64,000 nucleotides of DNA from Rhinopithecus roxellana (GCF_007565055.1 NC_044560.1:45155030-45219029); one strand, 5' to 3'; counted from the stretch's first letter, positions 42,181 through 54,276 are shown. Translations and numbers: made by a program. Notes: generated by a model from the letters alone, not told the origin.

Positions 42181-42840
42181 AGAGAGGAAGATTTTCTATG
42201 TCTCTCAGCTCGTGGCAAGCTACAGAAAGCCAGGTTTGGTTTCATCACTAAGAAGTGCTTCCGAATTTTCATCGGCAGATTCTAAAATCAGGGAAAAAAC
42301 TATTTTTTCCCTTTTCCTCTTTTTCCTGTAGTTGAGCAGAATTGAATGTCTGACATCGTTTAAATCAAGGTGATTAGGCTTTCAGACTCTCAGGCTGTGC
42401 TTTTCACTTTTTTCTTTGAGGTTCTTGGTAACTGCAAGGCAGCTGAGTTATTTTTTTTTTTCTAGAAGGCAGAATCAAAGAAACTAGTCATGCAGAGCTG
42501 CGATGGACATTTGCAGGTTGTGCTGTCTAGCTAGCATCAATCTTCCTTTCCATTAGGGGAACAAAGGGGACTCCTTCTCCTGGTCACCTGGCAGTCACAG
42601 ACCTGGCATGTAAGGCAACATCAGCCAATTGAATACTCTTTGACTCATGAGGGGATGGTGAAACTTGAAAGGTCATTAGAGTTATTTTATAGTAGTAGTT
42701 TTGGGGGTGAAGGGCACAGACCCAGGGGTAAGCTTGGCTGGAGATTCCATGCTTCCATCAGGAGGCCATGCCCCAGACATAGCACCTTCCAGATAGTGAA
42801 AGTTGGGGCTCCAGCTTCTTGACCCTCTGGAGTTGTCTTG
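42181..42840. other. Unassigned non-coding sequence
   Basis: No repeat or exon recognised. The last five bases TCTTG (42836-42840) are the left duplication of the next LTR. Confidence 0.35.
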
Positions 42841-43292
42841 TGTAATGGATAATATTGAGTGTCAACTTGATTGGATTAAAGGATGCAAAGTATTGTTCCT
42901 GGGTGCGTCTGTGAGGGTGTTGCCAAAGGAGATTAACGTTTGAGTCAGTGGACTGTGAAGGTCAGAGCCACCTTAATCTGAATGGGCACAATCTAATCAG
43001 TTGCCAGCGCAGCCAGAATAAAAAGCAGGCAGAAGAATGTGGAAAGATTAGACTGCCTTAGTCTCCCGGCCTACATCTTTCTCCAGCACTGAATGCTTCC
43101 TGCCTTCGAACATTGGACTCCAAATTCTTCACTTTTGGGACTCAGACTGGCTTCCTTGCTCCTCCGCCTGCAGACGGTCTATTGTGAGACCTCACCTTGT
43201 GATGGTGTGAGTCAATACTCCTTAATAAACTCCCCTTTATATATACATCTATCCTACTAGTTCTGTTCCTCTAGAGAACCCTGACTAATACA
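42841..43292 (+). mobile_element. ERVL (MLT2-type) solo LTR, unexpanded
   Basis: Same family and orientation as 6944-9470: TGTAATGGATAATATTGAG at the start, 'gtctgtgagggtgttgccaa', 'cttcctgccttcgaacattg', 'ccttaataaactccccttta', ending CTGACTAATACA. A perfect 5-bp duplication TCTTG flanks it (42836-42840 and 43293-43297). Its TATATATACATCTATCC segment corresponds to the point where the other copy holds the minisatellite. Length 452 bp. Confidence 0.93.
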
Positions 43293-43464
43293 TCTTGGCT
43301 CTAGCCTTTGTTCCAAACATGGTCTTCCAGACTTTCTGGACATTTTGTGAGCCCACATTGGAAGACTTTCCAATTAATTCCCCTTTTGACTCAACTAAAC
43401 CAAATTCAGTTTCTGCTACTTGCATTACTTGTATCTGAAAAAAATTTAATGAATTTATAACAAG

Positions 43465-43640
43465 CAAAGGGAAAAGAGAAGTCAAAAAAAGAGAGAGAAA
43501 AAGAATGAAAAAACGAAGGAAGGAAGGAAGGAAGGAAGGAAGGAAGGAAGGAAGGAAGGAAGGAAAGAAGGGAGGGAGGGAAGAAAGGAGGGAGGGGAGG
43601 AGAGGGGAGGGGAGGGCGGGAAGGAAAAGAGAAAGATCCT
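43465..43640 (+). repeat. Purine tract with (GGAA)n
   Basis: About 12 GGAA units at 43517-43565 within a purine-only stretch of about 150 bp. Frames over it (43285-43710 minus, 43505-43699 plus) encode only low-complexity runs and are not genes. Confidence 0.94.
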
Positions 43641-43845
43641 GGAGTCTTCTGGTTGGCAAATGTGTGTCTATCATATGCTCAATGTATAGTAGGCAATAAA
43701 GTTGGATCAAAAAAAAGTTCCTCTATGAAAATATTAATATATTACAGGATGCTTGTTTGGTAGTCTCCTTACCTGATTGCCATCTCAGCTCTAGAGTCCC
43801 TTTGGGAGTCAGAAAAATTCAAATGCCCTACTCAAAGCATGTGGT
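43641..43845. other. Unassigned non-coding sequence
   Basis: Nothing recognised. Confidence 0.35.
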
Positions 43846-43978
43846 CCATCCAGCAGGAACCACCTGGGAACTTGGAGAAATGCAGAATCTCAGATGGTTC
43901 CCAGACTTACTGAATCAGAATCTGCGCTTACACAAGGTCCTCAGTGCACATTACAGTTTGAGAAACACCATCCATGAG
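43846..43978 (+). mobile_element. MER5A-type hAT DNA transposon
   Basis: 'ccagcaggaaccacctggga', 'gaaatgcagaatctcagatg', 'cttactgaatcagaatctgc' and 'cagtttgagaaacaccatc' follow the MER5A-like pattern (Charlie-derived, non-autonomous). Confidence 0.75.
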
Positions 43979-44350
43979 ACCATGATTACATTGCTTACTT
44001 TCTCATGTCTCACAGTTTTCATGTGTACAATGTAAAAAAATAATAAGACCTAATCCATGTATAGAGTATAAGCATATGAAACTGTAAATATTAAACCATT
44101 TTGGCCTATTCTAACCTACTACTTGTTTTTAGGATTCGATCAAACTTTCCATAGAAAGTGCTTATCACAGTGCCTGGCACAAAGGTAAAATCGGTAAATC
44201 TGTCCCCAGCCTTGGTACTTGGTACATGAAGTTTTCTTCATGTAAACTTTCAGTTCAAGTTTCACTTGCTCAGGACATTGGAAGTAAACTCCAGTTCTTG
44301 GATGGAAGGTGAGAAGGTGATGAGTTCATTGATATGGGAGAATACAAATG
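43979..44350. other. Mostly unassigned, with a short L2/MIR tail
   Basis: 'cttatcacagtgcctggcac' at 44160 is an L2/MIR-type 3' sequence in sense. The rest is unrecognised. Confidence 0.4.
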
Positions 44351-44359
44351 ACTTCACCC

Positions 44360-44660
44360 AGTTCCACATTCTTTCTCACGATCTGCTCTATGCCAGTTAC
44401 TGTGCTAGATGTTGAGGATCCTGATGGCAGCCCAACAGATCAGAGTCTGGGAGAGAATAACATCAACCGTGTGTTCAGCACTCTTCCTTGCAGACATTGT
44501 GCAAAGTCATCCATCCATTCTTTCATTTTATTCTCACAAAGCCTTGAGATGAGCATTAGCCCCCTGAGTAAATGAGAGAACTAAGGCTGAGTCTAGAAAA
44601 TGTTCAAAGCCAGCAGCTAATAGATGATGAAACTAGATTTACAATCCAGACAAGATTAGC
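44360..44660 (-). mobile_element. L2 and MIR fragments
   Basis: 'tgctctatgccagttactgt', 'gctagatgttgaggatcctg' is antisense L2. 'tttcattttattctcacaaa' and 'aatgagagaactaaggctga' at 44520-44590 is antisense MIR. Confidence 0.6.
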
Positions 44661-45155
44661 TAATCAGTGTGCCCAATTGCCAAAATATGTCCCCACTGTG
44701 GCCTGGAAGCTTCCTGAAGCCAAAGAGCTTGGGTGTGGTCTTCTTCTCAATCCCCTGCCTCTTCTGGCTGCATCCTCAACCTCACCTATTCTGATATCCA
44801 ATTCTAATGCCATAAAATGTTGCCTCCCACACCAACTGGCTTGGCTTCTAAATGAGGGACTGCTTTTAATTCTGGTCTAAGATGCAAACACAGTATCAGT
44901 CTGGGGCAGCATTTCCTGGACATCTGTAGGAAGCGTTCTAGACTTGGGCAAGTATCTTGTTTACTCTCCAGCTTTAGCTGGTTTTAACAATTTTAAGTTT
45001 TTTCTTCATCTCCATCACAATAGAGTCCCAAGACCTCCAAGTCAAAGTTGTCTTATAGTTGTATCCAAAAGCCTGGGATGTGGAGAAATGCCTGCACTTG
45101 GGTGCTCTGCCATTGCGTGTTGGGTTACCTCTCCAGCCTTCACTGTGGCCATTCT
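44661..45155. other. Unassigned non-coding sequence
   Basis: No family or exon recognised before the L1 target site. Confidence 0.35.
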
Positions 45156-45168
45156 AAAATGGGTGCTG

Positions 45169-46584
45169 TTCATGGTACTGGTACCAAAACAGAGATATAG
45201 ACCAATGGAACCGAACAGAGCCCTCAGAAATAATACCACACATCTACAACCATCTGATCTTTGACAAACCTGACAAAAACAAGAAATGGGGAAAGGATTC
45301 CCTATTTAATAAATGGTGCTGGGAAAACTGGCTAGCCATATGTAGAAAGCTGAAACCGGATCCCTTCCTTACATCTTATACAAAAATTAATTCAAGATGG
45401 ATTAAAGACTTAAATGTTAGACCTAAAACCATAAAAACCCTAGAAGAAAACCTAGGCAATACCATTCAGGACATAGGCATGGGCAAGGACTTCATGTCTA
45501 AAACACCAAAAGCAATGGCAACAAGAGCCAAAATTGACAAATAGGATCTAATTAAACTAAAGAGCTTCTGCACAGCAAAAGAAACTACCATCAGAGTGAA
45601 CAGGCAACCTACAGAATGGGAGAAAATTTTTGCAATCTACTTATCTGACAAAGGGCTAATATGCAGAATCTACAGAGAACTCAAACAAATTTACAAGAAA
45701 AAAACAAACAACCCCATCAAAAAGTGGGTAAGGATATGAACAGACACTTCTCAAAAGAAGACATTTATGCAGCCAACAGAAACATGAAAAATGCTCATCA
45801 TCACTGACCATCAGAGAAATGCAAATCAAAACCACAACGAGATACCATCTCACACCAGTTAGAATGGCAATCATTAAAAAGTCAGGAAACAACAGGTGCT
45901 GGAGAGGATGTGGAGAAATAGGAACACTTTCACACTGTTGGTGGGATTGTAAACTAGTTCAACCATTGTGGAAGACACTGTGACGATTCCTCAAGGATCT
46001 AGAACTAGAAATGCCATTTGACCCAGCCATCCCATTACTGGGTGTATACACAAAGGATTATAAATCATGCTGCTATAAAGACACATGCACACGTATGTTT
46101 ATTGTGGCACTATTCACAATAGCAAAGACTTGGAACCAACCCAAATGTCCATCAATGACAGACTGGATTAACAAAATGTGGCACATATACACCATGGAAT
46201 ACTATGCAGCCATAAAAAAGGATGAGTTCATGTCCTTTGTAGGGACATGGATGAAGCTGGAAACCATCATTCTCAGCAAACTATCGCAAGAACAGAAACC
46301 AAACACCGCATGTTCTCACTCATAGGTGGGAATTGAACAATGAGAACACTTGGACATAGGAAGGGAAACATCACACACTGGGGCCTGTTGTGGGGTGGGG
46401 GAAGGGCGAGGGATAGCATTAGGAGATATACCTAATGTAAATGATGAGTTAATGGATGCAGCACACCAACATGGCACATGTATACATACGTAACAAACCT
46501 GCACGTTGTGCACATGTACCCTAGAACTTAAAGTATAATTTTTTAAACAGTTAAAAAAAGTTAAATAAATAAATAAATAAAAAT
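45169..46584 (+). mobile_element. 5'-truncated L1PA element (1.4 kb)
   Basis: Sense L1 from the ORF2 thumb-and-beyond region ('accaatggaaccgaacagag') through the ORF2 end, the 3'UTR ('acactggggcctgttgtggg', 'gcacatgtatacatacgtaa') and an A-rich (TAAA)n tail. A duplication AAAATGGGTGCTG flanks it (45156-45168 and 46585-46597). The ORF2 remnant has an in-frame stop near 45543 and is dead. Frame 46011-46325 is the ORF2 C-terminus (MWHIYTMEYY). Confidence 0.97.
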
Positions 46585-46597
46585 AAAATGGGTGCTG

Positions 46598-46700
46598 CTG
46601 TGGACTCATTCATTTAGTGGAAAAACACAGGCTGCCTGTTGTGGCCAGGCACTGTGCTAGGGGCTGGTGATACCGCAGGGTGGCAGAGCTGCTATGTGCC
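46598..46700 (-). mobile_element. LINE-2 3'-end fragment
   Basis: 'gactcattcatttagtggaa', 'gccaggcactgtgctagggg', 'ctggtgataccgcagg' are antisense L2. The L1PA above inserted at its edge. Confidence 0.65.
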
Positions 46701-47620
46701 CTAAGGTCTTCTCATTTTGGGGTGAACTAGCCCAACAGACTCTCAGCATCCATATGTCTTTGCTTTAAGGCCTTTCTTTTTTAAAATGGAGGAAACCTGC
46801 TGCACCCATGTACAAGACAGGACACACAAGTCTTAGAATTAACAGCCCCAGGGCAGCTCTAGCTCCCCCACTCCTCAGGCAGGTAAAGTCTAAGGCAGGT
46901 ATTTGACATTAGCTCCCAGTGTGTCCCCACTGGGGTTAAGCTCCAGCTTCCCAGATGGTAAGGTGATCAAAAAAATTCATTCTTCACTGGCCTCCTTCCC
47001 TTCCCTGCCTTGCCTCCCTACTCCCCTACAAGAGTTGCCTGAGAACACTTCCTAAATAAACCATTTGCACTAGAATCTTAGTCTTGGAGCCTGTGTGTGA
47101 GGAAACTCCCCTCAAGATGAGCTACATCCCTGTCCTCAGAGGCACACCCTGGCGCCAATCATTTGCTGTGCTATCCGCTATTATTCTCGAATTATTTATT
47201 CAACAGCTATTAAGTGGGGCTGGGGATTTCCTATGGACAAATGTCATAAGTAAATGCTGATTTCCTATGAATGAATCTACTTACAGAAACAATCTAATTA
47301 CTACTTCTTGTTTACTGCCTAAAGCAGAATATGTGTTCAGGAAAATTTGACAATATTTCCACCCTTTCTGGAGTTCTGGTTCCCTCTTGGGTTTTCCTTG
47401 CTGACTTCCTAAAGTAGACTTCTTAAAGAGACACTTTAAAAGGTTTTGAAATTAGAAAGTTCCTGGCAAATAGCATGAAGTATGCATTCATCCTGTGGTT
47501 TTTAGAACTTCAGCAGATTATGTATGAGTCCCACACATACAGAATGTTTGAGTTTCACAAAAACTCAGCAGAGATTAGCCTGGGCCAGCAAGTGTGCTTC
47601 ATTCCATTCCCACTGACGGT
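46701..47620. other. Mostly unassigned; possible LTR tail near 47040
   Basis: 'cacttcctaaataaaccatt' and 'gaatcttagtcttggagcct' (47047-47095) resemble the 3' part of an MLT1-like LTR, but I cannot bound it. No exon is recognised. Confidence 0.35.
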
Positions 47621-47623
47621 CGC

Positions 47624-47664
47624 CATCTCCCTCGGCGGGAGGAGACGTCATCTCCCTCGGCGGA
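47624..47664 (+). repeat. 25-bp direct repeat, CpG-containing
   Basis: CATCTCCCTCGGCGG occurs at 47624-47638 and again at 47649-47663, separated by GAGGAGACGT. This patch is GC-rich in an otherwise CpG-poor region. Confidence 0.9.
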
Positions 47665-48395
47665 AGAAGAACCAGTTTACGTCTTTCCAATTTAATCCCA
47701 TGATGTCTCGGTCCCCTGCGTAACTCAGCATCCTGGCTGGCCACCGCCTGGCTGTCCCTGCATTCATCTTCACCTGCCTTCTTGGTGCTGTCTGGGCTGC
47801 CTTCCCTTCAGCATTAAGAGACCCTGATAGACAAGAGCTGTGGGGCTCCATGGCCAGATGCCAACCTGAGCCTTGCACATGACTCAGACTCAGGACATGA
47901 CTTCTGCAACTGCCTGCCTCTCCACCTGACCCTCATCCCTTCCCCAGACCCTGGGTGGGAGAATAAGAGTCTTGACAGAGAAACCCTCAAGACATGAGCA
48001 GCCTTGCTGGGGACTAGGAGCAAGCAGGCATGCGGGACCCCTGGCTGGTTCAGGGCCTCCAGAACCTCCGGCAGAGCTTCCTCACTCCTTCTTTTTTTCA
48101 TGGCAACTGAAGGAAGTGAGTGAAATGCTGAATCCAATTTGAACTGACAACTACTTAGGGGGCATCTCCTATATCCCTAGTGCCATATGGATCCCCATGC
48201 AGGGAGAAAGATGCTTCAGATTCATAAGATGTAGTCTATGCATTTGAGGAATTAATAGGCTTCTTATTAGAGAAATGATTTAAACACATTAAATGATTAA
48301 CAAATTGAATCTGAGTCAGCTGCAGTACAGACCACTGGGTCAGTTTTTTGGAGAAGAAAGGAGCAACAGGGAGACAGAGAAAATGACATCTACTT
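47665..48395. other. Unassigned non-coding sequence
   Basis: Overlapping minus-strand frames at 47648-47878 and 47814-48137 (76 and 107 codons) show no recognisable domain. It is one of the few CpG-containing non-Alu stretches. Confidence 0.3.
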
Positions 48396-48605
48396 CCTGC
48401 CATGTATTTCACATTCAGCTGCTCATCGAATCTTCCAATCACCTTTAAGATAGATATTACCATTATTATTATTCTAATTATTATTATTATTTCCATTTAA
48501 CAAATGAGGAAACTAGAGACAGAATAAAACAATTTGGTTACACAGCCATTGAAGGGGCAGAGCTGGGATTTTAAGCCAAATCTGCCAAATTCTAACTCTT
48601 GTGGA
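48396..48605 (-). mobile_element. MIR element with (TTA)n
   Basis: Antisense MIR: 'tccatttaacaaatgaggaa', 'actagagacagaataaaaca', 'gttacacagccattgaaggg', 'gcagagctgggattttaagc'. A (TTA)n stretch (48462-48491) sits where MIR normally has an AT-rich part. Confidence 0.78.
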
Positions 48606-48607
48606 TT

Positions 48608-48854
48608 TTTTTTTTTTTCCTCACTGCTGCCTTGACCTCCTGGGCTCAAGCAATCCTCCCACCTTAGCCTTCCCAGTAGCTAGAACCACAGGCACATGCC
48701 ACCACAACCAGCTGATTTTTTTTTTTTTTTTTGTAAAGACAGAGTCTCACTATGTTGCCCAGGTTAGTCTCAAATTCCTGGGCTCAAGCAATCTTCACTT
48801 CCACCTCGGCCTCCCAAAATGCCTCACACAGATGTAAGCCACCACACCCAGCCT
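48608..48854 (-). mobile_element. AluJ-type element, 3' part shortened
   Basis: Antisense: T run, 'cactgctgccttgacctcct', second T run in the linker, 'gagtctcactatgttgccca', ending 'agccaccacacccagcc'. The first part of the right arm is missing. Confidence 0.9.
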
Positions 48855-49089
48855 TGTGGTCTTAATATTACATCAAATCCAGATTTAGACTGAAATTATT
48901 TGGTTTAATATAGGCAGAGAAAATTTCAATGCAGATGAGGAATCTGAACTGCATGTGAGAGCTGGTAATATCTGGATGGACAGAGAGGAGAAGGGATGCT
49001 GTTCTGAGTTTGAGAAATAATATGAAAGGCAATGTGTCATGGAAATGGATGTGTGATGTCTGGCACCTAGAATAGGACCCCGTGCAGGG

Positions 49090-49432
49090 AAGATTGTAGG
49101 ATGGATAGATGAACAGATGGGTGGATGGGTGGAGAGATGGATGAACAAGTGGATGGAAGGATGGATGGAAGGATGGATGGTGAATGGATGAATGGATGGG
49201 GGATAGATGGAGGGGTGGGTGGATGAGTAGATAGATAGATGTGTGGATAATGTGATGAGTGGACCAATGAATGAGTGAGTGGGTGGGTGGGTGGGTGGGT
49301 GGGTGGATGGATGGATGGATGGATAGATGGACAGATGAGCAAATGGATGGATGGATGGATGGATGGATGGATGGATGGATGGATGAGTAGATGAATGGAT
49401 GGAGGGGTGGATGTATAAATGAAGGAATGAAT
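49090..49432 (+). repeat. (GGAT)n-type low-complexity tract, about 340 bp
   Basis: Interrupted GGAT, GGGT and AGAT tetranucleotides, with pure (GGAT) at 49305-49325 and 49344-49385 and (GGGT) at 49278-49302. Long minus-strand frames (48868-49512 and overlapping ones) are Ile/His/Pro/Ser repeats from this tract and are not genes. Confidence 0.95.
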
Positions 49433-49502
49433 GATGATGTCACTGCATATATGGCATAATAGTCACTTATAAAGCGTAAGTACAAAAATAGTAGTGACTT
49501 TT

Positions 49503-49841
49503 GGCTGGGCATGGTGGCTCACACCTGTATTCTCAGCACACTGGGATGCCGAGGTGGGTGGATCACTCGAGATCAGGAGTTTGAGACCAGCCTGGCCAAC
49601 ACAGCAAAGCCCCATCTCTACTAAAAATACAAAATTAACCGGGCGTGGTGGCATGCACCTGTAGTCCCAGCTACTTGAGAGGCTGAGACAGGAGAATCAC
49701 TTGAACCTGGGAGGCAGAGGTTTCAGTGAGCCGAGATCATGCCACTGCACTCCAGTCTGGGTGGCAGAGCGAGACTCTGTCTCAAAAAAAAAAAAAAAAA
49801 AAGAAAAAAGAAAGAAAAAGAAAAGGAAAAGAAAAGAAAAG
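49503..49841 (+). mobile_element. AluS-type element
   Basis: Full-length sense Alu with an A-rich tail decayed to AAAG and AAAAG units. An imperfect duplication (GTAGTGACTTTT at 49491-49502 and GTAGTGATTTTT at 49847-49858) flanks it. Confidence 0.95.
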
Positions 49842-49979
49842 AAAAAGTAGTGATTTTTAAAAAGTATATCAAGATGTTAACTTGAAAACCAATGTTGTCC
49901 CTCAAATGTGTCATCTCCAAGAGTCTATGGATATTTTGCCCGGAGGATTTTAAAACTTTGTGTTAAATTTATACTTTGG

Positions 49980-50096
49980 GCTGGGCTAAGGCAGGAAAAT
50001 CGCTTGAACCTGGGAGGCAGAGGTTGCAGTGATCCGAGATCGCACCACTGCACTCCAGCTGGGGTGACAGAGAGAGATCTGTCTAAAAAAAAAAAA
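49980..50096 (+). mobile_element. Severely 5'-truncated Alu
   Basis: Only the last about 110 bp of the right arm, from 'ctaaggcaggaaaatcgctt' to an A12 tail. Similar flanks (AAATTTATACTTT and AAATTTTACTTT) support a truncated insertion. Confidence 0.9.
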
Positions 50097-50701
50097 TTTT
50101 ACTTTCCCATTTCTGAGCTGTGTGTGATTTTGGGGAATTTTCTTAACCTCTCTGGGCCTAGGTTTCTTCATCGATATATTGGGGATAATGCTTTACAATA
50201 TTCTTTGGAGGAGAACCAATGCTTGTAAAGCTCTTAATGCACAGTGCCTAACACTCAATAATGACAAGTAAACTTTACATATAAATAAATACTGTGGAGC
50301 AGATTAATTTGAGGCCTTTTTGTGGCCAAGAGTCTACCTAACAAGCATGACCTATCATTTGTTAAAACCATTTTCAGGGAGACAGAAGTAGTCTAGACTA
50401 AAGTGTGCTAATTAAGGGTTGGAACCACCCAGATTCTAAAATCTAAAAGATAGTTCAGCAGCGCAAGGATTTCAATTCAGGGACTTTGAAGATAGAGTCA
50501 TTTTGAAATCTAAATGCACCCACTGTTTACCTACACAGCAAATAAGAGTGGACTGCATCTCTCCATGCAGACCCCTCAGGCTGCGGTCATTGCAGCTAGA
50601 CTGTGGCCACAGCAGGAAGTTATGACAGACTTTAACCAGGGCACAGGAAGAGGCCACAGGGCAGATCCAGGCTTGCAGAGCTTATAAGAGATGGGAGATC
50701 T
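50097..50701. other. Mostly unassigned; weak MIR near 50130
   Basis: 'gggaattttcttaacctctc', 'tgggcctaggtttcttcatc' (50132-50170) resembles sense MIR. The rest is unrecognised. Confidence 0.4.
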
Positions 50702-51034
50702 GGCCGGGCGCATTGGCTGACACCTGTAATCCCAGCACTTTGGGAGGCTGAGGTGGGTGGATCACAAGGTCAGGAGTTCAAGGCCAGCCTGGCCAATATG
50801 ATGAAACCCCATCTCTACTAAAAATACAAAACTCAGCCGGGCGTGGTGGCAGTCCCAGCTACTCGGGAGGCTGAGGCAGGAGAATGGCTTGAACCTGGGA
50901 GGCAGAAGTTGCAGTGAGCTGAGATCACGTCACTGCACTCCAGCCTGGGGTGACAAAGCAAGACTCTGTCTAAAAAAGGAAGGAAGGAAGGAAGGGAGGG
51001 AGGGAGGGAGGGAGGGAGGAAGGAAGGAAAAGAG
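50702..51034 (+). mobile_element. Alu with (GGAA)/(GGGA) tail
   Basis: Full-length sense Alu, with part of the right arm shortened ('gtggtggcagtcccagctac'). The tail expanded to AAGG and AGGG repeats at 50976-51029. Confidence 0.94.
50976..51030 (+). repeat. (AAGG)n/(AGGG)n microsatellite in Alu tail
   Basis: Four or more AAGG units, then about six AGGG units, then AAGG again. Confidence 0.93.
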
Positions 51035-51049
51035 AGAAATAGGAGACCT

Positions 51050-51346
51050 GGCTGGGTGCAGTGGCTCAAGCCTGTAATCCCAACACTTTGGAAGGCTAAG
51101 GCGGGCGGATCACCTGAGGTCAGGAGTTCAAGACGAGCCTGACCAACATGGAGAAACCCCACGTCTACTAAAAATACAAAAATTAGCTGGGCGTGGCAGC
51201 ACATGCCTGTAACCCCAGCTACTTGGGAGACTGAGGCCAGAGAATCGCTTGAACCCAGGAGGCGGAGGTTGCAGTGAGCCGAGATTGCGCCATTGCACTC
51301 CAACCTGGGCAATAAGACTGAATCTCCATTTCCAAAAATAAAAAAG
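51050..51346 (+). mobile_element. AluS-type element next to the previous Alu
   Basis: Full-length sense Alu. Flanking GGAGACCT (51042-51049) and GGGAGACCTT (51346-51355) support a separate insertion directly behind the previous element's tail. Confidence 0.94.
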
Positions 51347-51629
51347 GGAGACCTTCATCGAGAAAAACAAGAAACAATATTGCGATTGCACATTTTACCA
51401 AAGCATATAACCACCTGAGCACATTGCTAGGGTGCTTCCCAGTGGGGCCTTGCACGGGGCCAGAGGAAGGGCAGGATCCTGAAGCTTAGGCTTTACTAGC
51501 TTCATGATACATCCACCTTTGGTCACAGGAAGCAGCCCCTGCCTCGAAATAGGACTGTTTTGCCTTCAATAAACACAATCTGGTCTTGCATATAGACCTA
51601 CAGAACCTCAGCACCTAAATATACTGCAG
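51347..51629. other. Unassigned non-coding sequence
   Basis: Nothing recognised. Confidence 0.35.
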
Positions 51630-51735
51630 AAAGTATCTATCTAGCTCACTCATTTTATATGCAGGGAGAACAAGAAGTGAAGTGTTTAGGTCAAGGTCAT
51701 ACAGACTGGAATAATTAGAGCCTAACAGGCAAATG
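51630..51735 (-). mobile_element. MIR fragment
   Basis: 'agctcactcattttatatgc' then 'aggtcaaggtcatacagact' are antisense MIR. Confidence 0.55.
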
Positions 51736-52369
51736 AATTCCATGGGAAAGAAGGTACCTTGGAAACTTCAAGCATGTAAACCTAAATTATCCTTTTGTAA
51801 ATCGATATTATCCATACAAATAAAAATCTGTTTTAAAAAAAGGAACAGCATAACAAAAACATATTAATCTATAGGCTAGACAAGCAGTTGAGAATAGCTT
51901 TTAATAATATTTTCCAAGTATATGGCAAAGAACACTTCTTAAATTGCTTTGAAACTGTCTACTACAATTGAATCATTCACTCATCCAAAAACTATTAAGC
52001 ATTATCTTATCCCCTGAAAGCAGAGTCCAGGACAAAGATTTGGACACAGGTAGTTTACTTAGGAGGTGAGCCAGAAAACAGAAAGGAGGGGGCAGGGAGA
52101 GGAAGACAGAGGAGGAGGAACAGCCAACAGGAGAGTGTGAGTGAGTTACTACTAAGGGCAACTATGGTTCACTTCTGCAGGAGCCCTCATGAGAAATTGT
52201 GAAGCATACACCTTGGGTAGTTCCTTGTAAGACTGGAGGCTTTTTATCCATAAACTCCCACCTCTCATTTGTTGAAGATTATCCTAGGGGCATGAACTCT
52301 GTAGCTCTTTTGCACTGTGCCTTTTTCTTCTTGCTTTTCCTTGCCTTGCCTCTTCAAAAACCCTAAGAA
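51736..52369. other. Unassigned; 52010-52320 looks like an old interspersed repeat
   Basis: The segment 'gacacaggtagtttacttag', 'gagtgagttactactaaggg', 'cttgggtagttccttgtaag' has the flavour of a mammalian interspersed repeat, but I cannot name it. Confidence 0.35.
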
Positions 52370-52380
52370 AAGTTTAGGAG

Positions 52381-52665
52381 CCAGGCATGGTGGCTCACAC
52401 GTGTAATTCCAACACTTTGGGAGGCCAAGGCGGGAGGATCACTTGAGATCGGGAGTTCGAGACCAGCTTAGGCCAACATGGCAAAACCCCATCTCTACTA
52501 AAAATACAAAAATTAGCCAGGCGTGGTGGCACACACTTGTAATCCCAGCTACTTGGGAGGCTGAGGCAGGAGAATCGCTTGAACCCGGGAGAAGGAGGTT
52601 GCAGTGAACTGAGATCGCACCACTGCACTCCAGCCTGGGCCACAGAGTGAGACTCCAGAGTGAGA
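52381..52665 (+). mobile_element. AluS-type element whose tail became a long microsatellite
   Basis: Full-length sense Alu with 'gagactccagagtgagactg' duplicated near its end. Target duplications AAGTTTAGGAG (52370-52380) and AAGCTTAGGGAG (52928-52939) enclose both the Alu and the microsatellite, so the latter is its tail. Confidence 0.94.
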
Positions 52666-52931
<266 letters not shown>

Positions 52932-53532
52932 TAGGGAGCAGGAAGCATAGAACTGCCCACCACAGCTTCAGCTGAAATCAGAGGTGGGCTTCGGGGCTGT
53001 GGCATGGGCCCTCGGGAATGCTTGCCACAAATATCAACCATGTACCAGGAGCCGATGTCCATCTGATCCTCTATTTTTAAACCAGGCTGATCTACCTGCA
53101 TAGTCCAAAGAGCCATAAATATACATCTCAAAGCCACACGGCAGTCATTCAACAAATGCCTGTCAGGCACTCACCATGGCCCTGGTATTGTTTAGGAAGT
53201 GAATAAAGAATGGTGAACAAGGCAGACCTTGTCTCTCTCTTGAACTGTATACTCTTGTGAGGGGGAGACAAATAAAGAAATGAACACACAAAAACATAGA
53301 CAGCTTGTTTGATAGCATTAGATAACACTCATGCTGACAATTGTACTGTGGGGTTGTAAATGAGGAAGCAACTGCTTCAGCATGGCTGGTCAGGGAAGAC
53401 TTCTCTGAGGAGGTGGCATTTGCAGAGATCAGAAGGTCATGGGGACATCATAAGAATATTGACGGGGCGGGGGATGAAGAGGATTCTGCAAAAAGGAAGC
53501 AGCTAGTGCAGAGTCCATCAAAAAGGAGCTTG

Positions 53533-53815
53533 AGGCGGGAGCGGTGGCTTATACCTATAATCCCAGCACTTCGAGGGGCCAAGGCGGGCAGATCCCTTGA
53601 GCTCAGGAGTTTGAGACCAGCCTGGGCAACATGGTGAAACCCCGTCTCTACTAAAAATACAAAATTAGCTGGATGTGGTGGCGACGCCTGTAATCCCAGG
53701 TACTCAGGAGGTTGAGGCATGAGAATCATTTGAACCGGGGAGGTGGAGGTTGCAGTGAGCCGAGATCGTGCCACTGCATTCCATCCTGAGTGACAGAGTG
53801 AGACCTTATCTCAAT
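53533..53815 (+). mobile_element. AluS-type element inside L2
   Basis: Sense Alu from 'ggcgggagcggtggcttata' to 'gagaccttatctcaat'. The duplication AAAAAGGAGCTTGA / AAAAAGAAGCTCGA (53519-53532 and 53816-53829) flanks it. Confidence 0.95.
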
Positions 53816-54276
53816 AAAAAGAAGCTCGAAGTGTGTGAGGAACCCATGACAGGCCAGGGTAGCCAGGGCACCAGGCGAGGAGGTTGAAAAGGTTGTCAGG
53901 GCGAGATCCTGCAACGTTTATGAGCTGGGGCTAGATGTTTGGTTTTTATTCTAAGTGCGTTGTGAAGTCATTAGAGGGTTTTAAAAGGAGAGTGGCATGC
54001 TGTGGTTTTGTTTGTAAGAGTTCATTTTGGCTGCTGTGTGGAGAATGGGGGTGAGGCAAGAGCGGAAGCTGTGGAATTACCCATTGCTGTAATCCGGGTG
54101 CCTTGAACTGTGTGGCACCAGCAGAGAAAAGTGGAGAGTTTCAGAGCACATTTCTGAGGTCAAGTCGATGGCACTGTCAGGTACATTGAACTGAAAGAAC
54201 TGAAGGATAGCTCCTAGATTTTTGGCCTGAGCATCTGGATGCCTGGGGATTATTTGTTGAGACAGGAAAAACTACA

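Noticed and set aside
46011..46325. Conserved-looking 104-codon protein
   Set aside because: It is the C-terminal end of LINE-1 ORF2 in a truncated L1PA. The same applies to 16501-16821 on the minus strand.
48868..49512. 214-codon open frame, minus strand
   Set aside because: It spans the GGAT low-complexity tract and encodes Ile/His/Pro/Ser repeats without a domain.
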